Shown here: piece by piece, positions 11,727-21,044 of the stretch | Position numbering within the stretch: the first letter of the stretch is position 1 | Layout: every line of letters begins with the position of its first letter | DNA from: Aciditerrimonas ferrireducens | GTDB lineage: Bacteria; Actinomycetota; Acidimicrobiia; Acidimicrobiales; UBA8190 | Reading direction: 5' to 3' | NCBI RefSeq assembly: GCF_023130475.1 | Contig: NZ_JAKHEX010000008.1 | Coordinates: 36,027-100,026, forward strand | DNA length: 64,000 nucleotides | The notes under the pieces: generated by a model | The model's input: only the letters and a program-made list of their open reading frames with translations | What the model was told of the DNA's origin: nothing | Database searches by the model: none | Program-made: the position numbers and the translations under genes

Positions 11727-12629
11727 GTGGAGGCCGCCTTCTTCGACCTGGACAAGACGGTCATCGCCCGGGCCTCGGTCGCGGCCCTCGGCCGTCCCCT
11801 GTACCGCCACGGCCTGGTCCGCCGCCGGACCCTGGTCCGGGCCCTCGTCAGCCAGTTCGTCTACCTCCACCTGGGCGCCAGCGAGGACCGCTTGGAGCGC
11901 ATCCGGGACTCGGTGCTCTCCCTGGCCCGGGGCTGGGAGCAGGCCCAGGTGGCCCGCCTGGTGGAGGAGAGCCTGGCGGAGGTGGTCGAGCCCCTCATCT
12001 ACGCCGAGGCCCTCGAGCTCTTCGCCGAGCACCGGGCAGCCGGCCGGCGGGTCTACCTCGTCTCGGCGTCCCCCGAGGAGATCGTCCGGCCACTCGCCGC
12101 CCGCCTCGGGGCCGACGGGGCCCTCGCCAGCCGGGCGGTGGTGGACGCCGACGGCCGCTACACCGGAGCCCTGGCCTTCTACTGCGCAGGGCCCTACAAG
12201 GCCCAGGCCCTCCTCCGCTTGGCCGAGACCGAGGGGATCGACCTGGCCCGCAGCTTCGCCTACAGCGACTCGCTGAGCGACCTGCCCATGCTGGAGCTGG
12301 TCGGCCGGCCGGTGGCGGTGAACCCCGAGCGGGCCCTGGCGAAGCTGGCGGCGCAGCGGGGCTGGCCGATCCGGCGCTTCACCCAGCCGGTCCGGCTCCG
12401 GGACCGCCTCCCGGTGCCGAGCGGCCAGCAGGCTGCGCTGGCCGGTGCCGCGGCCGCCGGGGTGGTCGCCGCGGTGCTGCTCTGGCGGACCCAGCGGGTC
12501 CGGGGATGGCTCCCCGGGGCCCAGGCCGGGCTCCAAACCCTCGGGGCCTGGACGGCGCTGGCCTGGGGCTCCGGCTGGAGTTGGCTCAGGCCTGCCGGAG
12601 CCGCTTGGCGGCGAGCAGACCGAGGCTGA
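11727..12629 (+). CDS. HAD-IB family phosphatase with C-terminal membrane segment
   Basis: A haloacid dehalogenase-like phosphohydrolase of the SerB-like IB subfamily. Motif I is FFDLDKTVIA (nucleophile Asp), motif II VYLVSASPEEI, the motif III Lys lies in GPYKAQALLRLAE, and motif IV is YSDSLSDLPML. A hydrophobic segment follows (AALAGAAAAGVVAAVLLW), suggesting membrane anchoring. Such proteins in actinobacteria are often annotated as phosphoserine phosphatase-like or lysophospholipid phosphatase-like; the substrate is not clear. GTG at 11727 is preferred because it begins just before the catalytic strand; an upstream GTG at 11703 is possible. Confidence 0.8.
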   Translation: MEAAFFDLDKTVIARASVAALGRPLYRHGLVRRRTLVRALVSQFVYLHLGASEDRLERIRDSVLSLARGWEQAQVARLVEESLAEVVEPLIYAEALELFAEHRAAGRRVYLVSASPEEIVRPLAARLGADGALASRAVVDADGRYTGALAFYCAGPYKAQALLRLAETEGIDLARSFAYSDSLSDLPMLELVGRPVAVNPERALAKLAAQRGWPIRRFTQPVRLRDRLPVPSGQQAALAGAAAAGVVAAVLLWRTQRVRGWLPGAQAGLQTLGAWTALAWGSGWSWLRPAGAAWRRADRG

Positions 12630-12660
12630 CGAGAACGGCGACGATGAGCAGCTTCTTCAT
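12586..12660 (-). CDS. Candidate 24-residue single-pass membrane peptide
   Basis: A short frame encodes MKKLLIVAVLVSLGLLAAKR plus four more residues: two lysines, one hydrophobic segment and a basic tail. This resembles the tiny DLW-39-like membrane peptides of actinobacteria, though the DLW motif is absent. It lies just upstream of the sigma factor's stop and antisense to the tail of the HAD gene. The ribosome site is weak (AGGA, 9 nt). No homology is claimed. Confidence 0.3.
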   Translation of the reverse strand: MKKLLIVAVLVSLGLLAAKRLRQA

Positions 12661-12714
12661 GGGGGGGATCCTAGGGGGCGGCCCGGGCCGAGGCCAGGCC
12701 GCGTCGAGCGAGCC

Positions 12715-13653
12715 CTAGACCGTGAGGAGGTCCCGGGCCCCGGTGTCCGAGGAGGGGTGCCGCAGCTTCGACATGGCCCGGGCCTCGATCTGCCGGATCC
12801 GCTCCCGGGTCAGGTTGAAGTACTCCCCGACCTCCTCCAGGGTCCGGGGCTCGCCCCGGTCCAGGCCGAACCGGAGCCGCAGGATCTCCCGCTCCCGCTC
12901 GTCGAGCGGGGAGAGCAGCCGGTTGATCTCCTCGGGCAGCAAGGCGGTGGCGGCCACCTCGAAGGGGGACTCGGCCGAGCGGTCCTCGACCACGTCCCCG
13001 AGCTCGGCGTCCCCGTCTTCCCGCAGCGGTTCGGAGAGCGAGAGGGGCTCGGCCCGGAACCGCAGGGCCTCGACCAGCTTGTCCTCGGGCATCTCCACCT
13101 CGGCCCCCAGCTCGGCCAGGGTGGCCGGCCGGCCGAGCTTCAGCTCCAGACGGGCCTGGGCCTTTTGCACCCGGGCCAGGGTGTCCCCGGCGTGGACCGG
13201 CAGCCGGATCGTCCGGCCGGTGTTCGCGATCCCCCGGGTGATGGCCTGGCGGATCCACCAGGTGGCGTAGGTGGAGAACTTGAAGCCCTTGCGCCAGTCG
13301 AACTTCTCGACGGCGTGCATGAGGCCCAGGTTGCCCTCCTGGATGAGGTCCAACAGGGGCAGGCCCGAGGCCTGGTACTTCTTGGCGATCGAGACCACGA
13401 GCCGCAGGTTGGACTGCACGAAGGTCTGCTGGGCCTGCTCGCCCTCGGCCACCTTGCGCTTCAGCTCCCGCCGCTTCGCCGCCGAGAGGTCCTTGCCCTT
13501 CTTCGCCAGCTCGGCCTCGGCTTCCCGACCGGCCTCGATCTGCTGGGCGAGGCGGACCTCGTCGTCCTTCGTGAGCAGCGGGTACTGCCCGATGTCGGTC
13601 AGGTACAGCCGGACGAGGTCTTCCTCGTCCCGCTCGACGCGCTCCTTGGCCAA
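12715..13653 (-). CDS. RpoD-like sigma-70 factor (group 1/2)
   Basis: The 312-residue sigma factor has region 1.2 (DLVRLYLTDIGQYPLL), region 2 with DLIQEGNLGLMHAVEKFDW and FSTYATWWIRQAI, region 3, and region 4 with the helix-turn-helix TLEEVGEYFNLTRERIRQIE. It has no region 1.1 or long N-terminal extension, so it resembles the shorter principal-like factors (SigB/HrdA size) more than a full RpoD. The start is taken as TTG at 13653, with GAAGGG upstream; no ATG or GTG gives a sensible N-terminus, and the longer frame upstream has no sigma similarity. A strong hairpin lies in the leader. Confidence 0.87.
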   Translation of the reverse strand: MAKERVERDEEDLVRLYLTDIGQYPLLTKDDEVRLAQQIEAGREAEAELAKKGKDLSAAKRRELKRKVAEGEQAQQTFVQSNLRLVVSIAKKYQASGLPLLDLIQEGNLGLMHAVEKFDWRKGFKFSTYATWWIRQAITRGIANTGRTIRLPVHAGDTLARVQKAQARLELKLGRPATLAELGAEVEMPEDKLVEALRFRAEPLSLSEPLREDGDAELGDVVEDRSAESPFEVAATALLPEEINRLLSPLDEREREILRLRFGLDRGEPRTLEEVGEYFNLTRERIRQIEARAMSKLRHPSSDTGARDLLTV

Positions 13654-13677
13654 CGTCCCAACCCTTCGTCCCGGAGA

Positions 13678-13700
13678 CGCCAGGCGGGCTCCGCCTGGCG
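13678..13700 (-). promoter_or_regulatory. Perfect hairpin in the sigma-factor leader
   Basis: Arms CGCCAGGCGG and CCGCCTGGCG, 10 bp with a 3-nt loop, lie 24 nt upstream of the TTG start and just before the ribosome site. It could act as an attenuator or translation-control element, or be an incidental GC-rich repeat. It is not followed by a T tract on the coding strand. Confidence 0.4.
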
Positions 13701-13898
13701 CGACTGCCAGCTCATCTCGCCCATCGCGGGTGCCCGCCCCGCCGGTCGCCGTCCGTCCCGTCCCCGGGGATCGACCAGTGCCGGTCGGAACCTGTCGGCC
13801 TCCAGGCAGCGGACCCGGCCCTCGGCCCCGTGCCGGCCCCTCGAAGCGGACCGCCCGGCTCCCTGCGATGTGCTCGTGCACTGATTCTACCGGCCCCG

Positions 13899-14567
13899 TC
13901 AAGCGCCCCCGCTGGCCCCTGGCAGGAAGCCAGCCTCGACCCGGGCCTGGGCCCCGGCCGCCACCTCGGCGCTGGCCCGGTCGAGCTGGTGCCGCTGGCA
14001 GAGGGCTTCGAAGACGAGGTGGGCGGGGTCCAGGTCGACCAGGACGTGGCGCAGGGCCCGGACCAGGGGGCCGTCGGCCCCGGCTGCCCCGAGCGCCCAG
14101 GCCAGCTCGACCCGCAGACGAGGCAGGACCCCTCGGGCCAGCCCGGCCAGGCGGGCCACGGCCGGCGCCGGGGGCAGGGCGGCGAGGCCGTCGAGGGCCA
14201 CAGCCCAGCGGGGGTCGGGAACCAGAAGGTCGGCCGGGTCGAGGGTGGCCAGGACGGGCAGGCGCTCGAGGAGCAGCTGGGCGTGCCAGGCCAGCTCTCG
14301 GGCCAGGGCGGCGTAGGCCACGGCGGTCTCGTCGCAGACCGGGTCGGCAGCGAACGCCCCGACGACCTGGAAGAGCCGGTCGAGGGTCCAAGCGGTCCTC
14401 CCCACGAAGCGGGCCTGCTCGGCGAGGGGCCAGGTGCCGGTCGGCTGGGCGTCCCCCGGGTGCAGGCCCCCGACCAGCCAGGGCGGGCCGGGCCGGTGGG
14501 GACAGGCGGGGGTCGGGGGGTCCGGGAGGCTCGGGGGACGCTGCGGCGGGGTGGTCTCGGGGCTCAC
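13899..14567 (-). CDS. Hypothetical protein downstream of nadE
   Basis: A 222-residue protein that I do not recognise. The first 45 residues are Pro-rich and probably disordered. The rest is Ala/Leu-rich and looks wholly helical (LDRLFQVVGAFAADPV, ELAWHAQLLLERLPVL, VLPRLRVELAWALGAAG), with no membrane segment or clear catalytic motif. Its GTG start overlaps the nadE stop (GTGA), so it is translationally coupled to NAD synthetase. The codon-position GC pattern and the helical domain support a real gene. Confidence 0.7.
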   Translation of the reverse strand: MSPETTPPQRPPSLPDPPTPACPHRPGPPWLVGGLHPGDAQPTGTWPLAEQARFVGRTAWTLDRLFQVVGAFAADPVCDETAVAYAALARELAWHAQLLLERLPVLATLDPADLLVPDPRWAVALDGLAALPPAPAVARLAGLARGVLPRLRVELAWALGAAGADGPLVRALRHVLVDLDPAHLVFEALCQRHQLDRASAEVAAGAQARVEAGFLPGASGGA

Positions 14568-16384
14568 CGGCGGCTCTCCTCCGGGAGGGGTTCGCGGTAG
14601 CGGTGGGTGATGGGGACCCGACGGTCCTTGCCGAAGGCCCGGGCGGTGATCCGGATGCCCACCGGGGACTGGCGCCGCTTGTACTCGGCCTGGTCGACCA
14701 GCCGGGCCACCTCCTGGACCACCGCCGGGTCGTAGCCGGCGGCCACGATCTCCTCCAGGCTCCGGTCCTCCTCGACGAGCATCGCCAGGATGGGGTCGAG
14801 GACCTCGTAGGGGGGCAGCCGGTCGTCGTCCCGCTGGCCGGGGCGCAGCTCCGCCGACGGGGGCTTCTCGAGAACGCTGCGGGGCACCAGGTCGGTGCCG
14901 GCCAGGCGGTTCCGGAAGGCGCAGAGCCGGTAGACGAGGGTCTTCGGCACGTCCCGGATCACCGCGAAGCCCCCGGCGCTGTCCCCGTAGAGGGTGGAGT
15001 AGCCGGTGGCCAGCTCGCTCTTGTTGCCGGTGGTGAGGACCAGCCAGCCCCGGGCGTTCGACGCCGCCATGAGCAGGACCCCCCGGATGCGGGACTGGAG
15101 GTTCTCGTCGGTGGTGCCCTCGCAGGGCACCTGGGCGGCGGCCAGGGTGGCGGCGAGGGCCTGGTGGGCCGGCTCGATGGGCACCACCTGGAGGTCGATC
15201 CCGAGCCCCTCGGCCAGGGCCCGGGCGTCCGCGAGCGACCCCTCGCTCGAGTAGCGCGACGGCATGGCCCAGCCGTGGACCGCCTCGGGCCCGAGGGCGT
15301 CGACCGCCACCGTGGCCACCAGCGAGGAGTCGACCCCGCCGGAGAGCCCCACCACGACCTCCCGGAAACCGTTCTTCCCGAGGTAGTCCCGGGTGCCGAG
15401 GACCAGGGCGGCGTAGACCTCCTCGACGGCCGGGTCCTCCACCAAGGGCTGGTCCGCCGACCCGTCGGTGGCGCCGAGGGGGCCCCGCAGCCCGACCGCC
15501 CGGCTCGGCGAGGGGGGCCGCCCGCCGGCGGCAGCCGGAGGGGGGCCGGTAGGCCCCGGCTCGAGGGACAGGTCGCAGAGGACCAGGGCCTCGGCGAAGC
15601 GGGGTGCGGCGGCCAGGACCCGGCCCTCGGGGTCGACGACCATGGAGCCCCCGTCGAAGACCAGCTCGTCCTGGCCCCCGACCTGGTTCACGTAGCAGAT
15701 CGGGCAGCCGGCCTCGGCGGCGCGGGTCCGCAGCACCGCCAGGCGGTCGGCCTGGCGGCCCACGGAGAACGGGGAGGCGTTCACGTTGCAGACCAGCCGG
15801 GCACCCAGCCGGCCGAGGGCCGGGACCGGCCCCTCGGGGAACCAGAGGTCCTCGCAGATCGACGCCCCGACCGGCACCCCGGCCACCGCCAGCAGCTCGA
15901 GGGGGCCGCTGCCCGGCCCGAACCAGCGCTCCTCGTCGAAGACCCCGTAGTTGGGCAGCAGGCGCTTGTGGACCACCCCCTGGACCCGGCCCTCGGCGCA
16001 GAGGGCCACGGCGTTGCGCAGCCGCCGGGCCCCGCCCCGGAGGGCCTGCTCCCGGGCCACCCGGCCGAGGCCGAGGCCGAGGGACCCCTCGGCCTGGTCC
16101 TCGGGGGGCACGAGGTCGACGAAGCCCACGAGCAGCGCGCAGCGGCCGGTCCGGGCGGCCAGCTCGCCGAGGGCCTCGAGGTTGGCGGCCACGAAGCCCG
16201 GCTTGAGGAGCAGGTCCTCGGGGGGGTACCCGGTGAGGGCCAGCTCGGGGGTCACGAGCAGGTCGGCCCCGGCCGCCTCGGCCTCCTCGAGGGCCCGGGC
16301 CACCCGGGCCAGGTTGCCCGGCAGGTCGCCCACGGTGGTGTCGAGTTGGCCGAGGGCCAGGCGCAGGCGGGCGGGGGGAGCCAC
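14564..16384 (-). CDS. nadE: Glutamine-dependent NAD(+) synthetase
   Basis: Catalyses the last step of NAD synthesis, amidating nicotinate adenine dinucleotide with ammonia from glutamine. The 606-residue protein has an N-terminal nitrilase-type glutaminase domain, with Glu in LLVTPELALTGYPPEDLLL, Lys in VHKRLLPNYGVFDE and Cys in VGASICEDLWFPEGP. The C-terminal synthetase domain has the P-loop VVGLSGGVDSSLVATVA. The start is GTG at 16384, giving VAPPARLRLALGQLDTTVGD; the longer frame has no support. It is divergent from glnE across only 38 nt, so the promoters must overlap. Confidence 0.95.
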   Translation of the reverse strand: MAPPARLRLALGQLDTTVGDLPGNLARVARALEEAEAAGADLLVTPELALTGYPPEDLLLKPGFVAANLEALGELAARTGRCALLVGFVDLVPPEDQAEGSLGLGLGRVAREQALRGGARRLRNAVALCAEGRVQGVVHKRLLPNYGVFDEERWFGPGSGPLELLAVAGVPVGASICEDLWFPEGPVPALGRLGARLVCNVNASPFSVGRQADRLAVLRTRAAEAGCPICYVNQVGGQDELVFDGGSMVVDPEGRVLAAAPRFAEALVLCDLSLEPGPTGPPPAAAGGRPPSPSRAVGLRGPLGATDGSADQPLVEDPAVEEVYAALVLGTRDYLGKNGFREVVVGLSGGVDSSLVATVAVDALGPEAVHGWAMPSRYSSEGSLADARALAEGLGIDLQVVPIEPAHQALAATLAAAQVPCEGTTDENLQSRIRGVLLMAASNARGWLVLTTGNKSELATGYSTLYGDSAGGFAVIRDVPKTLVYRLCAFRNRLAGTDLVPRSVLEKPPSAELRPGQRDDDRLPPYEVLDPILAMLVEEDRSLEEIVAAGYDPAVVQEVARLVDQAEYKRRQSPVGIRITARAFGKDRRVPITHRYREPLPEESRR

Positions 16385-16422
16385 GGCGGTCAGCCTAGGG
16401 CCTGGCCTGGCAAGCTCCTCGT

Positions 16423-19242
16423 GTGGCGCGCCTCCCCGCCCGGCTGGACCGGCTCGTCCAGCGCTCCGCCGACCCGGCGGCCACCGGGCCGGTCCTCGAG
16501 CGGCTCCTCGAGGCCGACCCGACGCGCCTCTCGCTCCTGGTGGACGGGCAGGAGCCAAGCCCCCTGGCCGAGGCCCTGGTCACGGTGGTGGCCGCGAGCA
16601 GCGTGCTGGCCGGCATCCTGCTCCGGGACACCCCGGCCCTCGGGCTCGTGGCCGAGCTCCTCGCCGGGCCGCCCGGGGGCCCGCTCCCGGGCCTCCTCGA
16701 GGCGCTGGCCGCCGCCCCCTCCCCCGAGGCGCTCGACACCCTGGCCGACCGGGCCCTGCTGGTCGTGGCGGCCGACGACCTGCTGCGCCGCTCGACCCTG
16801 GAGACCGTGGGGGCCGCGGTGGCCGACCGGGCCGGCGCCCTGCTCCAAGGAGCCCTCGGCCTCGCCGGGGGACCCTCGGGCCTGGCGGTCATCGGCATGG
16901 GCAAGCTGGGCGGGGCCGAGCTGAACTACGCCTCGGACGTCGACCTGCTGCTGGTCGGGGAGGACGAGCGCCGGGCCCGCCAGGTCCTGGAGCTGGCCCG
17001 GCGGCGCCTGCGGGTGGACCTGGACCTCCGGCCCGAGGGCCGCTCGGGGGCGCTGCTGCGCTCGCTCGACGGCTACCGGGCCTACTGGCGGCGCTGGGTC
17101 CGGGCCTGGGAGCGCCAGGCACTTTTGAAGGCCCGGCCGGTGGCCGGGGACCCCGAGCTCGGCCAGGCCTTCGCCGAGGCGGCCGCCGACGTGGTCTGGG
17201 GCCAGCCCTTCAGCGCCGACGACCTGGCCGAGGTCCGGGCGATGAAAGCCCGGACCGAGACCCTGGTGGGCCGCCAGGGCCTCGGCCTGCGGGACCTCAA
17301 GCGGGCCCCGGGGGGGATCCGGGACGTGGAGTTCTCGGTCCAGCTCCTCCAGCTGGTCCACGGCCGCCTGGACCCGACCATCCGCTCCCCGGGCACCCTG
17401 CCCGCCCTGGCCGCCCTGGCCGAGGCGGGCTACGTGGCCCCCGAGGACGCCGTGGTCCTCGCCGAGGGGTACCGCTTCCTGCGGACCGTCGAGCACCGGC
17501 TCCAGCTCCGCCAGGGCGAGCAGGTCCACGCCCTGCCGAGGGACCCCGCGGGCCTCCAGCGCCTGGCCCGGGTCCTGGGCTTCGCCGACAGCCCGGCCCA
17601 GGGTGCCGCCGACGCGTTCCTGGAGGCGCTGCGCCGGGAGCGCTCGGCGGTCCGCCAGGTCCACGAGCGCCTCTACTTCCGACCCCTCCTCGAGGCCTTC
17701 GCCGCGGTCGGCGAGGACGCCTCGGGGGACCGCCGGGTGCTGCCGGCCGAGGCGGTGGCCGAGCGCCTGGAGGCCTTCGGGTTCCCCGACGCCGACCGGA
17801 CCCGACAGCAGGTGCAGAGCCTGGCCCGGGGACTGACCCGGAGCTCCCGGCTCATGGGCCAGCTGCTCCCGCTGCTCCTCGACTGGCTCTCGGCCTCCCC
17901 CGACCCTGACCTCGGCCTCGGCCAGCTCCGGGACCTCGTGGCCCGGCCCCACCACCGGGGCCTGCTCGTCCGGGCCTTCCGGGACTCCCCCGAGCAGGCC
18001 CGGCGGCTCTGCCTGGTGCTCGGCACCAGCCGCTTCCTCGGCGAGCTGCTGCGCCGCCAGCCCCAGCTCCTGCCCGAGCTCGGCGCCGCGCCCCCCGGGC
18101 CCGGCCCGGAGCCGGCCCACTGGGCCGAGGACCTGGCCCGCCGGCTCGAGCGCCTCGGGGACCCCGGGGCCCAGCGGGAGCTGCTGGCCGGGGTGCTGGC
18201 CGCCGAGCTGCTCGAGACCGCCACCGCGGACCTCCTCGGGCAGCTCGACCCCGAAGGGGTGGCCCGGGCCCTGACCCGGGTCGCCGAGGCGGTCCTCGGG
18301 GCGGCCATGGCGGTGGCCGGGCCGGGGCTGCGCTGGGCCGCCATCGGCCTCGGGCGCTTCGGGGGCGCCGAGCTGTCCTACGCCAGCGACCTGGACCTCG
18401 TGCTGGTGGCCGACGACCGGGCCGACCCCGAGGAGGCCCGGCGGGCCGGCGAGCGGCTCCTCGGGCTGCTCCACGGCCGGGCCCCGGTGGAGCGGGTCGT
18501 GCGCCTCGACCTGGCGCTTCGCCCCGAGGGCGGCCAGGGCCCGGTGGTGCGCAGCCGCGCCAGCCTGGCCGGGTACCTGGCGCGCTGGGGCCAGACCTGG
18601 GAACGCCAGGCCATGCTGCGGGCCCGGCCGGTGGCCGGGGACCCCGAGCTCGGGGCGGACCTCGCCGCCCTGCTCGCCGACTTCGCCTTCGAGCCGCCCC
18701 TCGGACCCACCGAGGAGGCGGCCATCCGCCGCATGAAGGCCCGGGTGGAGCGGGAGCGGGTGCCCCCCCACGAGGACCCCGAGTTCCACCTCAAGCTCGG
18801 CCCCGGCGCCCTGGCCGACGTGGAGTGGACCGTCCAGCTCCTCCAGCTGCGCCACCAGGTGGCGTCCCCGGGCACCATGGCGGCCCTCGAGCGCCTGGAG
18901 GCCGTCGGCCACCTCCCGGCGGCCGACGCCGCCGCTCTCCGGGCCGCCTACCGGTTCTGCGAACGGACCCGCAACCGCTGGTTCCTCGTCGGGGCCCTGC
19001 CCGGGGGCGAGCCGCCCGGCGACGCCTTGCCCAGCCGGCCCGAGCAGCTCCGGGCCCTGGCCCGCAGCCTGGGGACCACCCCCCGGGACCTGCGGGAGGA
19101 CTACCGCCGGGTGACCCGCCGGGCCCGGGCGGTCGTGACCCGCCGCTTCTACGGCATGACCGAGCCCCTCGCCTTCCCTTTCGCCCCGAGCCCGCCGACC
19201 CGCCGCCCCCGAGGTCAGCCCGAGCGCCCGCCGGGGTGGTGA
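16423..19242 (+). CDS. glnE: Bifunctional glutamine synthetase adenylyltransferase/adenylyl-removing enzyme
   Basis: Adds and removes AMP on glutamine synthetase to match nitrogen status. The 939-residue protein carries two nucleotidyltransferase halves: GMGKLGGAELNYASDVDLLL (N-terminal, adenylyl-removing) and GLGRFGGAELSYASDLDLVL (C-terminal, adenylylating), each followed by a helical regulatory domain (DVEFSVQLLQLVHGR and DVEWTVQLLQLRHQ). The GTG at 16423 gives MARLPARLDRL; no better start exists. It faces nadE head to head, and its 3' end overlaps the convergent MFS gene by 28 nt. Confidence 0.95.
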   Translation: MARLPARLDRLVQRSADPAATGPVLERLLEADPTRLSLLVDGQEPSPLAEALVTVVAASSVLAGILLRDTPALGLVAELLAGPPGGPLPGLLEALAAAPSPEALDTLADRALLVVAADDLLRRSTLETVGAAVADRAGALLQGALGLAGGPSGLAVIGMGKLGGAELNYASDVDLLLVGEDERRARQVLELARRRLRVDLDLRPEGRSGALLRSLDGYRAYWRRWVRAWERQALLKARPVAGDPELGQAFAEAAADVVWGQPFSADDLAEVRAMKARTETLVGRQGLGLRDLKRAPGGIRDVEFSVQLLQLVHGRLDPTIRSPGTLPALAALAEAGYVAPEDAVVLAEGYRFLRTVEHRLQLRQGEQVHALPRDPAGLQRLARVLGFADSPAQGAADAFLEALRRERSAVRQVHERLYFRPLLEAFAAVGEDASGDRRVLPAEAVAERLEAFGFPDADRTRQQVQSLARGLTRSSRLMGQLLPLLLDWLSASPDPDLGLGQLRDLVARPHHRGLLVRAFRDSPEQARRLCLVLGTSRFLGELLRRQPQLLPELGAAPPGPGPEPAHWAEDLARRLERLGDPGAQRELLAGVLAAELLETATADLLGQLDPEGVARALTRVAEAVLGAAMAVAGPGLRWAAIGLGRFGGAELSYASDLDLVLVADDRADPEEARRAGERLLGLLHGRAPVERVVRLDLALRPEGGQGPVVRSRASLAGYLARWGQTWERQAMLRARPVAGDPELGADLAALLADFAFEPPLGPTEEAAIRRMKARVERERVPPHEDPEFHLKLGPGALADVEWTVQLLQLRHQVASPGTMAALERLEAVGHLPAADAAALRAAYRFCERTRNRWFLVGALPGGEPPGDALPSRPEQLRALARSLGTTPRDLREDYRRVTRRARAVVTRRFYGMTEPLAFPFAPSPPTRRPRGQPERPPGW

Positions 19243-20828
19243 ACCGCCGAGGCACCCTCGGCCACGAGGGTCGCTGGCTGACGCCCCGGCGCTGGCTTTC
19301 GGTCCCCCCGGAGGAGGGTCACCGCCAGCAGGAAGGCCAGCGCACCGCCCAACGCCCCGGTCCGGAACGCCGTGTCGTAGCCTTGCACGGTCGCGCTGAG
19401 CAGCAGCGGGTGCAGATGCGACCCGGCGACCGACAAGGCGCCCTGCGCCGCCTGGACGGGGCCCTTGAGCGTCCCTGGGCCCCGCAGGAGGTGGCTGCGG
19501 GTGGCGCTGGCCGCCACCGTCACCAACGCGGCCAGGCCGAGCGAGCCGCCGACCTGCTGGCTGGTGTTCAGCAGGGCTGAGGCCAGGCCCTGCTGGTGGC
19601 TCTGGACGGAGGAGACGGCGTTCAAGGTGAGGGGAACGAACGCGAGGCCCATGCCCACCCCGACGCTCACCAGCGGGCCGAAGACGTCGAGGTAGGTGGC
19701 CGTGGCGTTGATCTGGGACAGCCACAGCAGGCCGCCGCCGACGAGCAGCGGGCCGACGATCACGAAGGGCCGGACGCCGTGGCGGCGGACCAGGCGGGAG
19801 ACGACCGCGCTGGTGAGGGCCACGCTGACCGGGATGGGCAAGTAGGCGACCCCGGCGAGCACGGGACTGTAGTGGAGCACGTCCTGGAGGAACTGGGTGA
19901 GGAAGTAGATCAGCGAGAGCATCGAGGCCCCGAGCAGCAGCATGACGCCGTAGCCGGCGGCCCGCCGACGGTGGCGGAGGAACCGAAGCGGGATCAAGGG
20001 CTCTGCAGTCGCCTGCTCGATCAGCACGAACGCGGTGAGGACCACCGCCGCGCCGACGAAGGCGCCGATGGTCCCGGGGGAGCCCCAGCCGGCGCTCGGT
20101 GCCCGGACCAGGCCGTAGACCAGGAGGGCCATGCCCCCCGAGATGGTCAGGGCCCCGGGCAGGTCCAGGCGCCTGGCCCCAACGGCCGGGCGGAGGCTGC
20201 GGGGGATGGCGCGCGGGGTGAGGGCCAAGACCAGGGTGGCGATGGGCACGTTCACGAAGAGAACCCATCGCCAGGAAGCCAGCTCGACCAGCAGACCCCC
20301 GAGGAGCAGGCCCAGGGCCCCGCCGGCGGCCGACATGGCGGCGTAGACGGCCATGGCCCGGTTCCGCTCATGACCCTCCTCGAAGGTGCTGGCGACGAGG
20401 GCCAGGGCGGTGGGCGAGGCGATGGCGGCCCCGATGCCCTGGACGGCCCGGGCGCTGATCAGCCAGGCCTGGTCGGTGGCCAACCCCCCGAGCAGGGAGG
20501 CGGTGGCGAAGGCGGCGACGCCGACGGCGAACATGCGCCGGCGGCCGAAGAGGTCCCCCGTCCGACCGCCGAGCAGGAGCAGTCCGCCGAAGACCAGGAC
20601 GTAGGCGTTGATCACCCAGGTCAGGTCGGTGCTGGAGAAGTGCAGGGCCCGCTGCATGGCCGGCAGTGCCACGTTCACGATGGTCAGGTCCAGCATGACC
20701 ATGAGCTGGGCGGCGGCGATCACGACCAGCGCCAGCCGGTGGGGCCGCTCTGACCCGGCCGCCGTGGTCTTCTGCTCGGACGCCAGGGATCCTCGGGACG
20801 GGATCTCCAGCGGGTTGGATCGGCTCAT
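19215..20828 (-). CDS. DHA2-family MFS drug:H+ antiporter (14 TM)
   Basis: The 537-residue transporter of the EmrB/QacA (DHA2) branch has about 14 hydrophobic segments, TM1 with MLDLTIVNVALPAM, and the loop motif GGRTGDLFGRRRMF between TM2 and TM3. It probably exports a drug or other hydrophobic compound; the substrate cannot be inferred. A perfect 20-nt palindrome 67 nt upstream of its ATG is a likely operator, yet no regulator gene is adjacent. The 3' end overlaps glnE on the other strand. Confidence 0.9.
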   Translation of the reverse strand: MSRSNPLEIPSRGSLASEQKTTAAGSERPHRLALVVIAAAQLMVMLDLTIVNVALPAMQRALHFSSTDLTWVINAYVLVFGGLLLLGGRTGDLFGRRRMFAVGVAAFATASLLGGLATDQAWLISARAVQGIGAAIASPTALALVASTFEEGHERNRAMAVYAAMSAAGGALGLLLGGLLVELASWRWVLFVNVPIATLVLALTPRAIPRSLRPAVGARRLDLPGALTISGGMALLVYGLVRAPSAGWGSPGTIGAFVGAAVVLTAFVLIEQATAEPLIPLRFLRHRRRAAGYGVMLLLGASMLSLIYFLTQFLQDVLHYSPVLAGVAYLPIPVSVALTSAVVSRLVRRHGVRPFVIVGPLLVGGGLLWLSQINATATYLDVFGPLVSVGVGMGLAFVPLTLNAVSSVQSHQQGLASALLNTSQQVGGSLGLAALVTVAASATRSHLLRGPGTLKGPVQAAQGALSVAGSHLHPLLLSATVQGYDTAFRTGALGGALAFLLAVTLLRGDRKPAPGRQPATLVAEGASAVHHPGGRSG

Positions 20829-20895
20829 CGGGTCTGCGCTCCTTCGCCAGGGTCAAGGCCCGCCGCCTATCGGTGGCAGGCCCGCTGCCCATCAA

Positions 20896-20915
20896 ACCGT
20901 AGACTTGCCTACGGT
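20896..20915. promoter_or_regulatory. Candidate repressor operator (perfect palindrome) before the MFS gene
   Basis: ACCGTAG-ACTTGC-CTACGGT: 7-bp perfect arms with a 6-nt spacer in the intergenic region between the MFS gene and trpB2. Size and symmetry fit a TetR- or MarR-type dimer. The surrounding 150 nt contain no gene. Confidence 0.55.
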
Positions 20916-21044
20916 ATTCCGGGGTGGTCGCCAGGGACCCGGGCCGGTCCCGTCGCGACCCGGGACAGGACGAGCCGAGTCCTCTAGGGTGAGCGGCCAA
21001 GCGCAGGCGCCCGGACCCCGGGCCCGAGCACCCAGGAGCAGCCC

